DNA of 13,047 bases from Chloroflexota bacterium (GCA_021777365.1 JAJYDP010000066.1:1-13047), one strand, 5' to 3'; shown: positions 1 through 6,828, counted from the first letter of the stretch. Translations and numbers: made by a program. The notes: generated by a model from the letters alone, not told the origin.

Positions 1-1
1 G

Positions 2-493
2 AAGGCCCTCTCGGTCTCGATGTCCGGGATGGGCGACGGCGCGGCGTCGGGCCTGGCCGTCGGGTACACGATCATCGGTGACAGCGCCTGGATGCAGCTG
101 GGGGGCACCGCGATGCCCCTGCCGGCCGGCCAGGGCGCCACGATCCAGCAGACGATCGACGCGTTCTCGCCCCAGCGTGTCTTCGGGCAGTCCTTCGACC
201 AGTACCTGTCCGGCATGCACCAGGTCGGCCAGGAGCAGAAGAACGGCGTGGCGACGATCCACCTGCAGGCGAACGCGCAGTCCCTCGACGCGCTTGCGCG
301 GGCGGTCGGCGGCGGTACCGGCGTGCCGGGTACCTGGAAGATGGACCTCTGGGTCGCCCGTGACGGGGGCTACATGGTGAGTGCCGTCACCAGCGGGTCC
401 TACGAGGTCAACGGCGCTCCGGCGACGATGCTCGTGCAGATCGACATCTCGGGGATCAACGACCCGGCCAACCGCGTGGTCGCACCGTCCTGA
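2..493 (+). CDS. Probable LppX/LolA-like lipoprotein, C-terminal part (5'-incomplete)
   Basis: The frame is open from the left edge of the window, so the true start and any signal peptide are missing; the first in-frame ATG (20) is probably internal. The visible ~163 residues alternate short hydrophobic and polar beta-like stretches and contain no membrane span. They end in a strand followed by an 'ISGINDPAN' motif close to the stop. That pattern resembles the C-terminal part of LppX/LprAFG/LolA-type lipid-binding lipoproteins of the cell envelope, where a similar NDP-containing end is common. The family call is made from overall texture, not from a catalytic motif, and a generic secreted hypothetical is the alternative. 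The gene is convergent with xth, separated by 84 nt containing a GC-rich repeat. Confidence 0.55.
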   Translation, partial: KALSVSMSGMGDGAASGLAVGYTIIGDSAWMQLGGTAMPLPAGQGATIQQTIDAFSPQRVFGQSFDQYLSGMHQVGQEQKNGVATIHLQANAQSLDALARAVGGGTGVPGTWKMDLWVARDGGYMVSAVTSGSYEVNGAPATMLVQIDISGINDPANRVVAPS

Positions 494-522
494 TCGTTCG
501 CGGCCCCGGTCCGGCCGCGCGT

Positions 523-570
523 GGGCCCGGGCGCCTCCCCGGGCCCGGGCGCCTCCCCGGGCTCGGGCCT
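523..570. repeat. 18-bp tandem repeat with strong GC hairpins, between convergent genes
   Basis: The 18-bp unit GGGCCCGGGCGCCTCCCC occurs exactly twice (523-540 and 541-558) and is followed by a degenerate partial third copy to about 570. Positions 523-531 pair perfectly with 538-546 (nine G-C pairs, six-base loop), and a similar hairpin can form one unit later. Because it sits between the 3' ends of two convergent genes, it may act as a two-way transcription stop. There is no T-tract on either side, so termination is inferred. Confidence 0.6.
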
Positions 571-577
571 GCCAGCG

Positions 578-1366
578 TCAGGGCGCGTCGGACAGGGGCG
601 CGGGAGACACGTCCGCCAGGACCGGGGCGTGGTCCGAGGGGATCGGGTTCTTGCGGGCATCGCGGTCGATCTCGGCGACCGTGACCCGTGACGCGACGGT
701 CCGCGTCGCCAGGAGGTGGTCGATGCGCATCCCCTGGCCCTTGTGGAACGCGCCTGCCCGGTAGTCCCACCAGCTGAAGCGGCCCCCTTCCGGGTGGTGG
801 ACCCGGTAGACGTCGACGAGGCCCCACGCGAGGAGCGCATCGAAGGCGGCGCGCTCCTCGTCGGTCACGTGGGTCGCACCCACGAAGGCCGCGGGGTCCC
901 AGACGTCCAGGTCGGCGGGAGCCACGTTGAAATCGCCGCCGAGGACCAGTGCCTCGGCGGGATCGCGTCCGGCGAGCCAGTCGCGCAGCCGGCCGAACCA
1001 GCCCAGCTTCGCCAGCCAGAACTCGCTCCCGACCTCGCGCCCGTTCGGCGCGTAGCAGCTGGCGAACCGGACGCCCCCGCAGGTGGCGCTCACGAAGCGC
1101 GCCCCGTCGGGATCCGGCACGCCGGCGAACCCTCGCTCCACGTCGGCCAGCCCGACGCGGCTCGCGATGGCCACGCCGTTCCAGCGCCCCTCGCCGTGGT
1201 GCGCCAGCTCGTAGCCCGCGATCCGGAACGCCAGCTCGGGCGCGGCATCGTCGGCCAGCTTGGTCTCCTGCATCAGCAGGACGTCCACCTCGCGGCGTTC
1301 GAGCCACTCGGTGACCTTGGGGAGCCGTGCCTTCAGCGAGTTGACGTTCCAGGTCGCGATCCGCAT
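578..1366 (-). CDS. xth: Exodeoxyribonuclease III (AP endonuclease, EEP family)
   Basis: This is a cytoplasmic DNA-repair nuclease of base-excision repair. It cleaves 5' to abasic sites and removes 3'-blocking groups and 3' nucleotides from duplex DNA. The 262 residues match the usual length (~250-270) and carry the full active-site set: Asn7 (TWNVNSLKAR), Glu34 (LMQETKL), Tyr105 (SCYAPNG), Asp145 and Asn147 (GGDFNVAP), Asp216 (RIDHLLA) and the Asp245-His246 pair (SDHAP). The aromatic 'FSWWDYRAGAFHKGQGMRIDH' stretch near 197-217 is also typical. The ATG at 1366 starts exactly at the conserved 'MRIATWNVNS'. It lies 43 nt downstream of osmC on the same strand, so co-transcription is plausible. 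I see no clear ribosome-binding site of its own. Confidence 0.97.
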   Translation of the reverse strand: MRIATWNVNSLKARLPKVTEWLERREVDVLLMQETKLADDAAPELAFRIAGYELAHHGEGRWNGVAIASRVGLADVERGFAGVPDPDGARFVSATCGGVRFASCYAPNGREVGSEFWLAKLGWFGRLRDWLAGRDPAEALVLGGDFNVAPADLDVWDPAAFVGATHVTDEERAAFDALLAWGLVDVYRVHHPEGGRFSWWDYRAGAFHKGQGMRIDHLLATRTVASRVTVAEIDRDARKNPIPSDHAPVLADVSPAPLSDAP

Positions 1367-1409
1367 CGCGGATCAGTCTGCCACGCGGGCGGACCGGACG
1401 AACCCCGGT

Positions 1410-1853
1410 TCAGGCCTCCAGGGTGGGCTCGACGGAGATCGCGACGTTGCCCTGCAGCGCCCGCGAGACGGGGCAGCCGTCCTTGGCCGCCACCGCGGCC
1501 GCACGGAACGCATCCGCGGAGATGCCCGGCACCCTGCCGGTCACCCGGAGCTCGGAGCTCGCGACGGTCCACTTCCCGTCGATGCGATCGAAGGTGACCG
1601 TCGCTCCGACCTCCAGCTCGGCCGGCGGGGTCCCCGCCCTGCCCAGCTCGGCTGAGAGGGCCATGCAGTAGCACGCGGCGTGCGCCGCGGCGATCAGCTC
1701 CTCGGGACTGGTGCGTCCGTCGGCGGCCTCGGTGCGGGATCCCCACGTCACCGGCAGATCCGCGAAGGCGCCGCTCGTGGCGGCCGTGACCCTGCCGGAC
1801 CCGGACCCGAGATCTCCCTGCCAGTGCACGCTTGCGCGACGAATGGCGGCCAT
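1410..1853 (-). CDS. osmC: OsmC family peroxiredoxin (organic hydroperoxide reductase)
   Basis: OsmC is a cytoplasmic, thiol-dependent peroxidase that reduces organic hydroperoxides and is usually induced by osmotic or oxidative stress. The 147-residue product has the normal length. It carries both catalytic cysteines in their usual contexts: Cys61 in 'LIAAAHAACYCMALS' and Cys127 in 'AKDGCPVSRAL', matching Cys59 and Cys125 of E. coli OsmC. A third cysteine at 63 is extra. The frame stays open far upstream, but the ATG at 1853 is chosen because a perfect AGGAGG (plus-strand CCTCCT, 1860-1865) lies seven bases before it and the protein then begins like OsmC (MAAIRRASVHWQGDL). It is divergent from the ACT-domain gene and precedes xth on the same strand. 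Confidence 0.96.
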   Translation of the reverse strand: MAAIRRASVHWQGDLGSGSGRVTAATSGAFADLPVTWGSRTEAADGRTSPEELIAAAHAACYCMALSAELGRAGTPPAELEVGATVTFDRIDGKWTVASSELRVTGRVPGISADAFRAAAVAAKDGCPVSRALQGNVAISVEPTLEA

Positions 1854-2033
1854 GTCGTGCCTCCTGTCCTGTTGACGGGCTGTACCGGTACGGCGCGCGT
1901 CGCTCGCGGCCCCGCGTGTCGGCGGTGGCCCGGGGTGGCACGCGCTGCATCCCCTGCCACGATGGTCGCACACGAACCGGGACTGCGCCGGGGCGTATCC
2001 TGCAGCGACTGGTGCCTGGCACAGGAGGACGGG
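1854..2033. promoter_or_regulatory. Divergent intergenic region between osmC and the ACT-domain gene
   Basis: These 180 bp hold the osmC ribosome-binding site (1860-1865, minus strand) and a perfect 10-bp palindrome GTACCGGTAC at 1882-1891, about 30 bp upstream of the osmC start. On the plus strand a -10-like TATCCT lies at 1996-2001 and an AGGAGG at 2023-2028, five bases before the ACT-domain ATG. The palindrome could be an operator for osmC, but its position is the only support. I found no convincing -35 element at the right spacing for either gene. Confidence 0.4.
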
Positions 2034-2324
2034 ATGGCGATCTGGTTCACGGTCCGGCTCGACGACCGTCCGGGCTCGCTCGCGCGGCTCGCGTCCACGC
2101 TCGGCGATCGAGGCATCAACATCACGGGGATCGTGGGGGTCGCCGAGGACACCGACGGCGCCCTGATGCTCACCACCTCGGACGCCGCAGGCACGCGCGC
2201 GGCCCTCACGGGGGGCGGGATCGCGTTCGAGGAGCACGACTCGGCATCCGAGGGTATGCCCGACGGCTTCGCCGACCTGCGCTCTGGTCTCGCCCAGCGC
2301 GGGATCGACGTGGACGCGCGGTAG
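2034..2324 (+). CDS. Small ACT-domain protein
   Basis: The 96-residue protein is essentially one ACT domain. The signature 'DRPGSLARLASTLGDRGINI' (residues 11-30) is the canonical first strand-helix region that binds amino acids or other small ligands at the dimer interface. A second beta-alpha-beta unit follows (LMLTTSDAAGTRAAL), then a short hydrophilic tail. Stand-alone ACT proteins are usually ligand-sensing regulatory modules, and nothing here identifies the ligand or partner. The start is well supported: ATG at 2034 with AGGAGG at 2023-2028. It is followed 36 nt later by the ArsC-like gene on the same strand, probably co-transcribed. Its divergent neighbour is osmC. Confidence 0.88.
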   Translation: MAIWFTVRLDDRPGSLARLASTLGDRGINITGIVGVAEDTDGALMLTTSDAAGTRAALTGGGIAFEEHDSASEGMPDGFADLRSGLAQRGIDVDAR

Positions 2325-2360
2325 GCGGCAGGCGCTCCGCCGTCCGAGCCGATCCGCTCC

Positions 2361-2771
2361 GTGCCCGCCGATCCCCGTCCCGCCGTCCAGGTGTTCGGCC
2401 GGGCGGATTCCCGCGAGACCCAGAAGGCGCTGCGCTTCTTCAAGGAGCGGCGCGTCCCCGTGCACTACGTCGACGTGGCCCGCAAGCCGCCCGCGCTCGG
2501 TGAGCTGCGTCGATTCGCGCAGCGGCTGGGCGTCGCGGCGCTGGTCGACAGCGCGGGGCGGCGCTACCGGGATCTGGGGCTGGCCTATCTGCGGTCGTCC
2601 GACGACGAGCTCCTGGGACGCCTCGCGGCGGACCCGGCGCTGCTCCGGCTCCCGCTGGTCCGGAGCGGGTCGTCGTTCTCGGCCGGGCTCGCCGAGCCCG
2701 ACTGGACCGCGTGGATCCGGGGAGGCGACACGGCCGGGCCCGACGCGAGCGGCCGGACCGGGCGTTCCTGA
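2361..2771 (+). CDS. ArsC/Spx-family thioredoxin-fold protein lacking the catalytic cysteine
   Basis: The 136 residues align over their length with the ArsC/YffB/Spx family: an N-terminal strand-loop-helix 'VFGRADSRETQKALRFFKERRVPVHYVDV' (residues 11-39), the 'PALGELRRF' region (44-52), and the conserved 'LPLVRSG' segment (97-103) near the C-terminus. In active members a cysteine opens the first helix, as in YffB 'YGIKNCDT'. Here the aligned residue is Ser17, encoded by TCC, and the whole protein has no cysteine. Arsenate reduction or Spx-type redox sensing by the known mechanism is therefore not expected; a structural or protein-binding role is inference. The start is a GTG with weak ribosome-binding support, chosen because it gives the full first strand. 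It follows the ACT gene by 36 nt. Confidence 0.8.
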   Translation: MPADPRPAVQVFGRADSRETQKALRFFKERRVPVHYVDVARKPPALGELRRFAQRLGVAALVDSAGRRYRDLGLAYLRSSDDELLGRLAADPALLRLPLVRSGSSFSAGLAEPDWTAWIRGGDTAGPDASGRTGRS

Positions 2772-2794
2772 CCGGTGCGCGGCGCCGGCCGCGC

Positions 2795-2809
2795 CGCCCC
2801 GCCGGGGCG
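2795..2809. terminator. Possible GC-rich terminator hairpin between convergent genes
   Basis: CGCCCC (2795-2800) pairs with GGGGCG (2804-2809) around a three-base loop in the 90-bp gap between the ArsC-like gene and the SpoIID gene, which converge here. No T-run follows on either strand, and such hairpins arise easily at this GC content, so this is a weak call. Confidence 0.25.
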
Positions 2810-2861
2810 CGCCGGGAGCGGCGCCGTGGCCCGCAGGGCGGACGGCGCCCCCGGCACGTCC

Positions 2862-4862
2862 TCAGAACGGCTGGACCGTCCCCCAGTCGAGCGCGGGGTC
2901 GAGCGTCGGCGCTCCCGCGACGAACGCGGTTCCGGTGGAGATGAACCGGTAGAGCCGGGTGCCGGCGGAACCTGCGTCGTACAGGACCACCACGTCGCCG
3001 AGGCCATCCCCGTTGACGTCCGCGGCGGCCATCTTCGACGCCGCAGTGCTGAAGCTGGTCGACGACCATAGCGTGACGCGGGAGAACCGTGCGCCGTTGG
3101 ACAGGAGCCCCACGAGCTGGCTGCCCGCCGAGCCTGACGGTCGCAGGACCACCACGTCGGCGTAGCCGTCGGCGTTCACGTCCTCGACCACGATCCGCGC
3201 CTGCGCGGCGACGGTGTCCGTCATGTCGTACCAGGTGGTGAGCGGGCCGAGCCCGCCGCCCGGACCTGATCGCGCGACGAGGAAGCGGATCCCCACCGGG
3301 AGCTCGGTGCCACCGGGGCCGGCGGTCGGGCCGGAGGACGTGGTGGCGGAGCCGTCCGGGGAACTCGTGGGCGTCGGGGCCGCCGGGTCGGCCGGGGCCG
3401 CCAGGTCGGCCGGGGCCGCCAGGTCGGACGGGTAGAGGTCGGTCGCCACGACCAGGTCGGCTCGCCCGTCTCCCGTGACGTCGGCGGCGAACGCCTGCGC
3501 GCGCGCCACGTCGAGCTGGCCCGACCACCAGGTCTGCGGTGGCGCGAACCCGGTGCCGTCCGAGCGGAGCAGGTAGAGCCTGGCCGGTGGCACCACGGCC
3601 GGGGTGCCGGGCGTCCCGTCGCCCGCCGCGGCCATCGGCGGCGTGCCCCGGGAACCGACGAGGAGTGCCGCGTCGCCGATCCCGTCGCCGGTGAAGTCGC
3701 CGGCCAGCAGCTGCACGCTGGCGTCCGAGGCGATGTGGAGGCCTCCGCCGACGTCTGACCACCAGGTGGTGGCCGGCCCGAACCGCCCGCCACCCAGCGA
3801 TCGGGAGACCTGGATCCGGTAGCCGGCCGAACCCATCCGCTCGAGCCGGAGCACGTCGGCGCGTCCGTCGTGGTCGACGTCCGAGAAGGCCCAGCCCAGG
3901 GTGGTGACCGGATCGGGCGACGTTCCGGCGGGGAGGGCCGCCGGCTGCCCGGTCTGCTGCGGCCCATCCGCCGGGATGGTGTCGTAGAAGCCGCCGGTGG
4001 CGGGGACCGGGAAGGGCGTGGTGCTGGCGGCGGGCAACGGCGACGCGGTCGGAGACGCTTCCGGCGTTGCCGACGGGGACGGCATCGCCGACGTCGGCGC
4101 GGGCGATGCCGACGCGACGGCTCCGGGCGAACCCGGTCCCGAGGCCGGCGAATCCCCGCCGCCTGCCCCGGGCGTGCCCGGCACCGCGATGCCGATCGAG
4201 CCGGTCCCCTGGCCGTTGACGTCGTTGATCCCGGGCTGGATCAGCCCGAACCCGGGGCCGTAGTAGGTGCGCAGGATCTCCGGGTAGAGCATCCCCTCGA
4301 GCGCGCAGCGGTAGGCGCTCGCCTGGTACAGGTGCCAGCCATCCGCGTTGGAACCGCAGCTCCCGGTGGATGCCCCGCGATCGTACCCGGTGGGGATGAA
4401 GCGCCCGTACTTGCGCAGGCTGATGGTCCACGTGTCCTGCACGGCCTGCAGCTGCCGGTCGCCCGGGTGGATCCGCTCCGGCCAGTAGACCTGGTCCACG
4501 CCGTTGTCGGTCACGTCGTAGCAGCCGCCGTGCGCGGTCGAGCCGCCACGCCAGACCCGCGCGAAGTACCAGCCGTACTGCTTGACGATGATGGCTCCTG
4601 CCCGCAGCGCCTCGACCGGAGCGCTGGCACCGAATTCGGCCGCCAGCACCGTGTCGACGTAGCGCCGGAACGGCACCACCTGCACCGAGCCCCGCGCGGG
4701 GCCGACCGTCCGATAGACACGGATGGTTGTTGGCGGGACGTACTCGCTGGTCCAGCCCGTGCACGTCCTCGCCGAGGCGAGAGCGACGCGGGGCACCGGC
4801 GGCGCGAGGAGGAGCAGGAGGACCGCGAGCGCGGTCCCGCCTGCCACCAGGCGGCGGAGCAT
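2862..4862 (-). CDS. Exported SpoIID-domain protein fused to FG-GAP/VCBS repeats
   Basis: This 666-residue protein has three parts. Residues 1-31 form a signal peptide (basic start, long Leu/Ala/Val core). Residues ~45-210 are a SpoIID/LytB domain: 'FRRYVDTVLAAEFGASAPVE' with Glu76 at the position of the catalytic Glu of SpoIID, 'ALRAGAIIVKQYGWYF', 'CYDVTDNGVDQVYWPE', and four cysteines (34, 114, 169, 186) that could form disulfides outside the cell. After a Pro/Ser/Ala/Thr linker (~228-290) come at least five FG-GAP-type calcium loops, DxxxDGxxD, starting near residues 328, 389, 461, 561 and 615. Most of these blades carry a 'TTWWS'-like motif. SpoIID-family proteins cleave glycan strands or stimulate amidases; FG-GAP repeats form beta-propellers used for binding. 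Binding cell wall or polysaccharide while acting on peptidoglycan is inference. The start at 4862 gives the signal peptide directly. Confidence 0.88.
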   Translation of the reverse strand: MLRRLVAGGTALAVLLLLLAPPVPRVALASARTCTGWTSEYVPPTTIRVYRTVGPARGSVQVVPFRRYVDTVLAAEFGASAPVEALRAGAIIVKQYGWYFARVWRGGSTAHGGCYDVTDNGVDQVYWPERIHPGDRQLQAVQDTWTISLRKYGRFIPTGYDRGASTGSCGSNADGWHLYQASAYRCALEGMLYPEILRTYYGPGFGLIQPGINDVNGQGTGSIGIAVPGTPGAGGGDSPASGPGSPGAVASASPAPTSAMPSPSATPEASPTASPLPAASTTPFPVPATGGFYDTIPADGPQQTGQPAALPAGTSPDPVTTLGWAFSDVDHDGRADVLRLERMGSAGYRIQVSRSLGGGRFGPATTWWSDVGGGLHIASDASVQLLAGDFTGDGIGDAALLVGSRGTPPMAAAGDGTPGTPAVVPPARLYLLRSDGTGFAPPQTWWSGQLDVARAQAFAADVTGDGRADLVVATDLYPSDLAAPADLAAPADPAAPTPTSSPDGSATTSSGPTAGPGGTELPVGIRFLVARSGPGGGLGPLTTWYDMTDTVAAQARIVVEDVNADGYADVVVLRPSGSAGSQLVGLLSNGARFSRVTLWSSTSFSTAASKMAAADVNGDGLGDVVVLYDAGSAGTRLYRFISTGTAFVAGAPTLDPALDWGTVQPF
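3376..3429 (-). repeat. In-frame 18-bp tandem repeat in the FG-GAP linker
   Basis: Three near-identical 18-bp units lie end to end (3376-3393, 3394-3411, 3412-3429), each differing from the next by a single base. They encode the repeated hexapeptide [12 protein letters not shown] at about residues 480-496 of the SpoIID/FG-GAP protein, in a low-complexity loop between the third and fourth calcium loops. The unit length is a multiple of three, so copy-number change would leave the frame intact. Confidence 0.75.
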
Positions 4863-4869
4863 GGCGGGG

Positions 4870-4875
4870 ACCTTA
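4870..4875 (-). promoter_or_regulatory. -10-like TAAGGT next to the SpoIID start (possible leaderless promoter)
   Basis: On the minus strand TAAGGT ends seven bases before the ATG at 4862, and the seven bases between (CCCCGCC) hold no ribosome-binding site. A start site 6-7 nt after a -10 element would fall on the ATG, giving a leaderless mRNA. No good -35 is visible. Confidence 0.4.
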
Positions 4876-4982
4876 CACGCTCACAGCGGCGCTTGGCAAA
4901 TCCGGCGGCTCCGCGAGATCGGGATCCGGTGCCTGCGCGCACCACCAGCGGCGGTCGGTGCGCGGCACCCCGGCGACGTGCC

Positions 4983-5984
4983 TCAGGGTCCCGGGATCAC
5001 CAGGCGCTGGCCGGCGTAGATCGTGTTGACGTTCGTGATGCCGTTGGCCGCCGCGATCGCCTGCACGCTGACGCCGTACCGGGCGGCGATCGAGCTCAGC
5101 GTCTCGCCCGGCGCGACCACGTGGGTCCGACCGGCGGAGGTGCCGGCAGCTGCGGAGGACGCGACGGGCGTCCCGGCGCTGGACGAGGACGCCGCCGGCC
5201 CGGCGGAGCCGGCGGGCGACGCGCTCGACCGGGGCGAGCGGCTCGCCGACGGCGACCGGGACGGGGACGCGGCGGTCGGAAGCAGCGCCGGAGCGGACGC
5301 GATGCCACTCGCGGCGGAGGCGACCGCGCCGGGGGCCGACGACGCGGGCGGGGCGGCAGCGGCCGTGTCAGCCTGGCGCACGACCTCGGCCGAGAGGAAC
5401 GCGAGCCCGTACCCGACACCCGCGGCAACGCCCAGCAGGACGATCACCGCGACCAGGCGCGCGAGCACGGACCGGACGCGTCGCGATCGGTGCTGTTGGG
5501 TGACCGCGGGCGCGGCCGGCGCCGGGCCGGGTGCCGCAGGCGGCGTGGGGACGGCCAGGTGTCCGGCCGGCACGAGGCCCGGCGCGGCCCGTGGCGCGGC
5601 GGCAGCCGGGTTGCCCGCTTCGGGGACCTCGATCGGGCCCGGCACCTCCGGCCACGCGGGCAGTTCGGGGACTTCCAGCGGCTCCGGCTCGTCCGGCGGC
5701 TCGGGGAGCTCGGGGGATTCGGGGACCTCGATCGGGCCGGGGAGATCGGGTGGTTCGGAAGGCTGGGGCACCTCGACAAGGCCGGGCGTCCCGGATGGCA
5801 CGGGCACCTCGGTGGATCGGGGCACCTCCGGCGGTCGCGGCTGTCCCGACTGCGGGGGCACCGGCGTCGGCGATTCCGCCGAACCCAGGGGAGCCAGCGG
5901 CTCAACGGGTGGCAACGGGGCAGGCGGTGGCAGCTGCTCCGGCCGATCCGGCTGCGGCGACTGCGAGCCCGGTCTCTCCGCCAT
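4983..5984 (-). CDS. Single-span membrane protein with C-terminal LysM domain
   Basis: The 333-residue protein has a long N-terminal region (1-165) rich in Pro, Glu and Val, with repeats such as 'GPIEVPE' at 83-89 and 116-122. A basic patch (QHRSRRVRS, 164-172) precedes one membrane span (~175-198). After an Ala/Ser/Pro linker (~205-285) comes one LysM domain (287-331; '[20 protein letters not shown] ... [14 protein letters not shown]'). LysM binds the GlcNAc backbone of peptidoglycan, and the positive-inside rule puts LysM outside the cell. There is no catalytic domain, so it likely anchors or spaces something at the wall. The start at 5984 is preceded by GGGAGCAGGGG; the open frame continues upstream but overlaps the Rieske gene and is not protein-like. 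The SpoIID gene lies 120 nt downstream on the same strand. Confidence 0.88.
   Translation of the reverse strand: MAERPGSQSPQPDRPEQLPPPAPLPPVEPLAPLGSAESPTPVPPQSGQPRPPEVPRSTEVPVPSGTPGLVEVPQPSEPPDLPGPIEVPESPELPEPPDEPEPLEVPELPAWPEVPGPIEVPEAGNPAAAAPRAAPGLVPAGHLAVPTPPAAPGPAPAAPAVTQQHRSRRVRSVLARLVAVIVLLGVAAGVGYGLAFLSAEVVRQADTAAAAPPASSAPGAVASAASGIASAPALLPTAASPSRSPSASRSPRSSASPAGSAGPAASSSSAGTPVASSAAAGTSAGRTHVVAPGETLSSIAARYGVSVQAIAAANGITNVNTIYAGQRLVIPGP
5619..5738 (-). repeat. Pair of identical 21-bp direct repeats inside the LysM gene
   Basis: A 21-bp sequence occurs at 5619-5639 and again, unchanged, at 5718-5738, exactly 99 bp (33 codons) apart. Both copies are read in the same frame and give the heptapeptide GPIEVPE. 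The DNA-level identity suggests a recent internal duplication of part of the Pro/Glu/Val-rich region rather than convergence of amino-acid composition. Confidence 0.6.
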
Positions 5985-5998
5985 CCCCTGCTCCCGTG

Positions 5999-6082
5999 TC
6001 AAGCGTCGGCAGCTGTCGCGTCGGCGGAGGTCGCGCGCTCCAACCGGTTGGCGGTCGCGGGCGTCAGTTCGTCGAACGGCAT
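5999..6082 (-). CDS. Possible 27-residue small ORF upstream of the LysM gene
   Basis: An ATG at 6082 opens a 27-residue [23 protein letters not shown] followed by DATAADA, that ends 14 nt before the LysM start. Most codons end in G or C, as in the neighbouring genes. A -10-like TATCAT lies eight bases before the ATG, so it could be the first, leaderless cistron of the LysM transcript. The sequence is hydrophilic and helix-prone, with no signal peptide or membrane span, and I do not recognise it. It may equally be untranslated 5' leader. Confidence 0.3.
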   Translation of the reverse strand: MPFDELTPATANRLERATSADATAADA

Positions 6083-6090
6083 GCGCGGGA

Positions 6091-6096
6091 ATGATA
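6091..6096 (-). promoter_or_regulatory. -10-like TATCAT for the small ORF / LysM transcript
   Basis: TATCAT on the minus strand (plus-strand ATGATA) differs from the TATAAT consensus at one base and stands out in very GC-rich DNA. A TTGACT lies upstream at 6119-6124, but the spacer of 22 bp is longer than the usual 16-18, so the -35 is doubtful. The same TATCAT hexamer precedes the other LysM gene at 10492. Confidence 0.5.
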
Positions 6097-6120
6097 GGGG
6101 CCCGGGCTCCCCGCGGACAG

Positions 6121-6615
6121 TCAATCGACCGGGACGCGTGCCTCGAGGCGGCCGTCCACGATGCGCGCGGGGTAGAACCGCATCCGGCGCGTCCGCGTGA
6201 GGGCGCGGGCGTGCGCCTTGGTGGCCGACGGCTCGGGCCTGGGCGGCGACCCGGTCGGGACCCGGACCGGTCGGTAGGTGCCCCCGGCGTCCAGTCCACC
6301 GATCGTGGGGAACGCCAGCACCCCGCCCGTCGCCAGGTCGAACGTCGCGCCGTGCAGGACGCACCCCACGACGCAGCCGTCGAGCGTCCCGATGGAGAGC
6401 GGCGCGGCCATGTGCGGGCAGCGGTCGTCCGTGACCACGATTCCCTCGCTGGTGTGGGCCACCAGCAGGTCCAGGTCACCGAACGAGACGCGTCGCATGG
6501 CGCCGGGCGGGATCTCGTCGATCGCGACCAGCGATCTGAACGGTGCGGTCGCGGCGCCTGGCGCGACCAGGCCATCCGGGATGGGGCAGAGGGGCGGGAC
6601 GACGTGATCGGCCAT
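6121..6615 (-). CDS. Rieske-type [2Fe-2S] protein
   Basis: The 164-residue soluble protein holds a complete Rieske cluster-binding site: Cys66-Pro-His68 ([11 protein letters not shown]) and, after 16 residues, Cys85-Val-Leu-His88 ([13 protein letters not shown]). These two Cys and two His residues bind the two iron atoms. There is no signal peptide, membrane span or oxygenase domain. It therefore resembles stand-alone ferredoxin-like Rieske proteins that carry electrons to an oxygenase or reductase. The tail (~125-164) is basic and unlike the core ([20 protein letters not shown]). The start at 6615 gives a normal N-terminus; there is no ribosome-binding site but a -10-like TACGAT six bases upstream. 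The neighbouring LLM oxidoreductase is divergent, and a functional link is only a possibility. Confidence 0.92.
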   Translation of the reverse strand: MADHVVPPLCPIPDGLVAPGAATAPFRSLVAIDEIPPGAMRRVSFGDLDLLVAHTSEGIVVTDDRCPHMAAPLSIGTLDGCVVGCVLHGATFDLATGGVLAFPTIGGLDAGGTYRPVRVPTGSPPRPEPSATKAHARALTRTRRMRFYPARIVDGRLEARVPVD

Positions 6616-6621
6616 CCGCGG

Positions 6622-6627
6622 ATCGTA
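6622..6627 (-). promoter_or_regulatory. -10-like TACGAT next to the Rieske start (possible leaderless promoter)
   Basis: TACGAT on the minus strand ends six bases before the ATG at 6615, with CCGCGG between and no Shine-Dalgarno. This is the spacing expected for a leaderless transcript. The rest of the 213-bp divergent gap to the LLM gene (6616-6828) shows no other clear element. Confidence 0.4.
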
Positions 6628-6828
6628 CCGGGCCCGGCCTCCGGCAGCTTCGGCCGGCGTTCGCGCAGTGCGGGGCGCGTGGTCGGGGCCCGCGGTGCGG
6701 GCTGCGGGTTGGGCTGCGCGCCGGCAGCGCGACGCGGCGCGGTGCGTCATGCTGGCTGCGAATCGGGACGGGCCGGGCTGGCACCACGCCATGCCGGTGC
6801 CGCCGGGCCGCAATGGACGGGGGCGAGC

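Noticed and set aside
2406..2414. Selenocysteine at the catalytic position of the ArsC-like protein
   Set aside because: The codon at the aligned position is TCC (Ser), not TGA, and the frame has no internal TGA.
1854..2465. Longer OsmC start up to 2465
   Set aside because: The extra residues are antisense to the ACT-domain gene, and an ideal AGGAGG precedes the ATG at 1853.
3870..6200. 776-residue open frame on the plus strand, opposite the SpoIID and LysM genes
   Set aside because: It is rich in Arg/Gly/Asp with no recognisable domain, spans several genes on the other strand, and is expected from GC-rich codon use. The minus-strand frames carry clear SpoIID, FG-GAP and LysM domains.
5985..6575. 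Extending the LysM protein upstream to 6575 (530 residues)
   Set aside because: The added part is an out-of-frame reading of the Rieske gene, and a -10 element at 6091 lies inside it. The start at 5984 has a ribosome-binding stretch.
5023..6828. Upstream extension of the LLM open frame to a 921-residue protein
   Set aside because: Only the part from 6829 matches the family, which begins at MRIALMTEPQ. The extension overlaps the LysM and Rieske genes antisense and is low-complexity.
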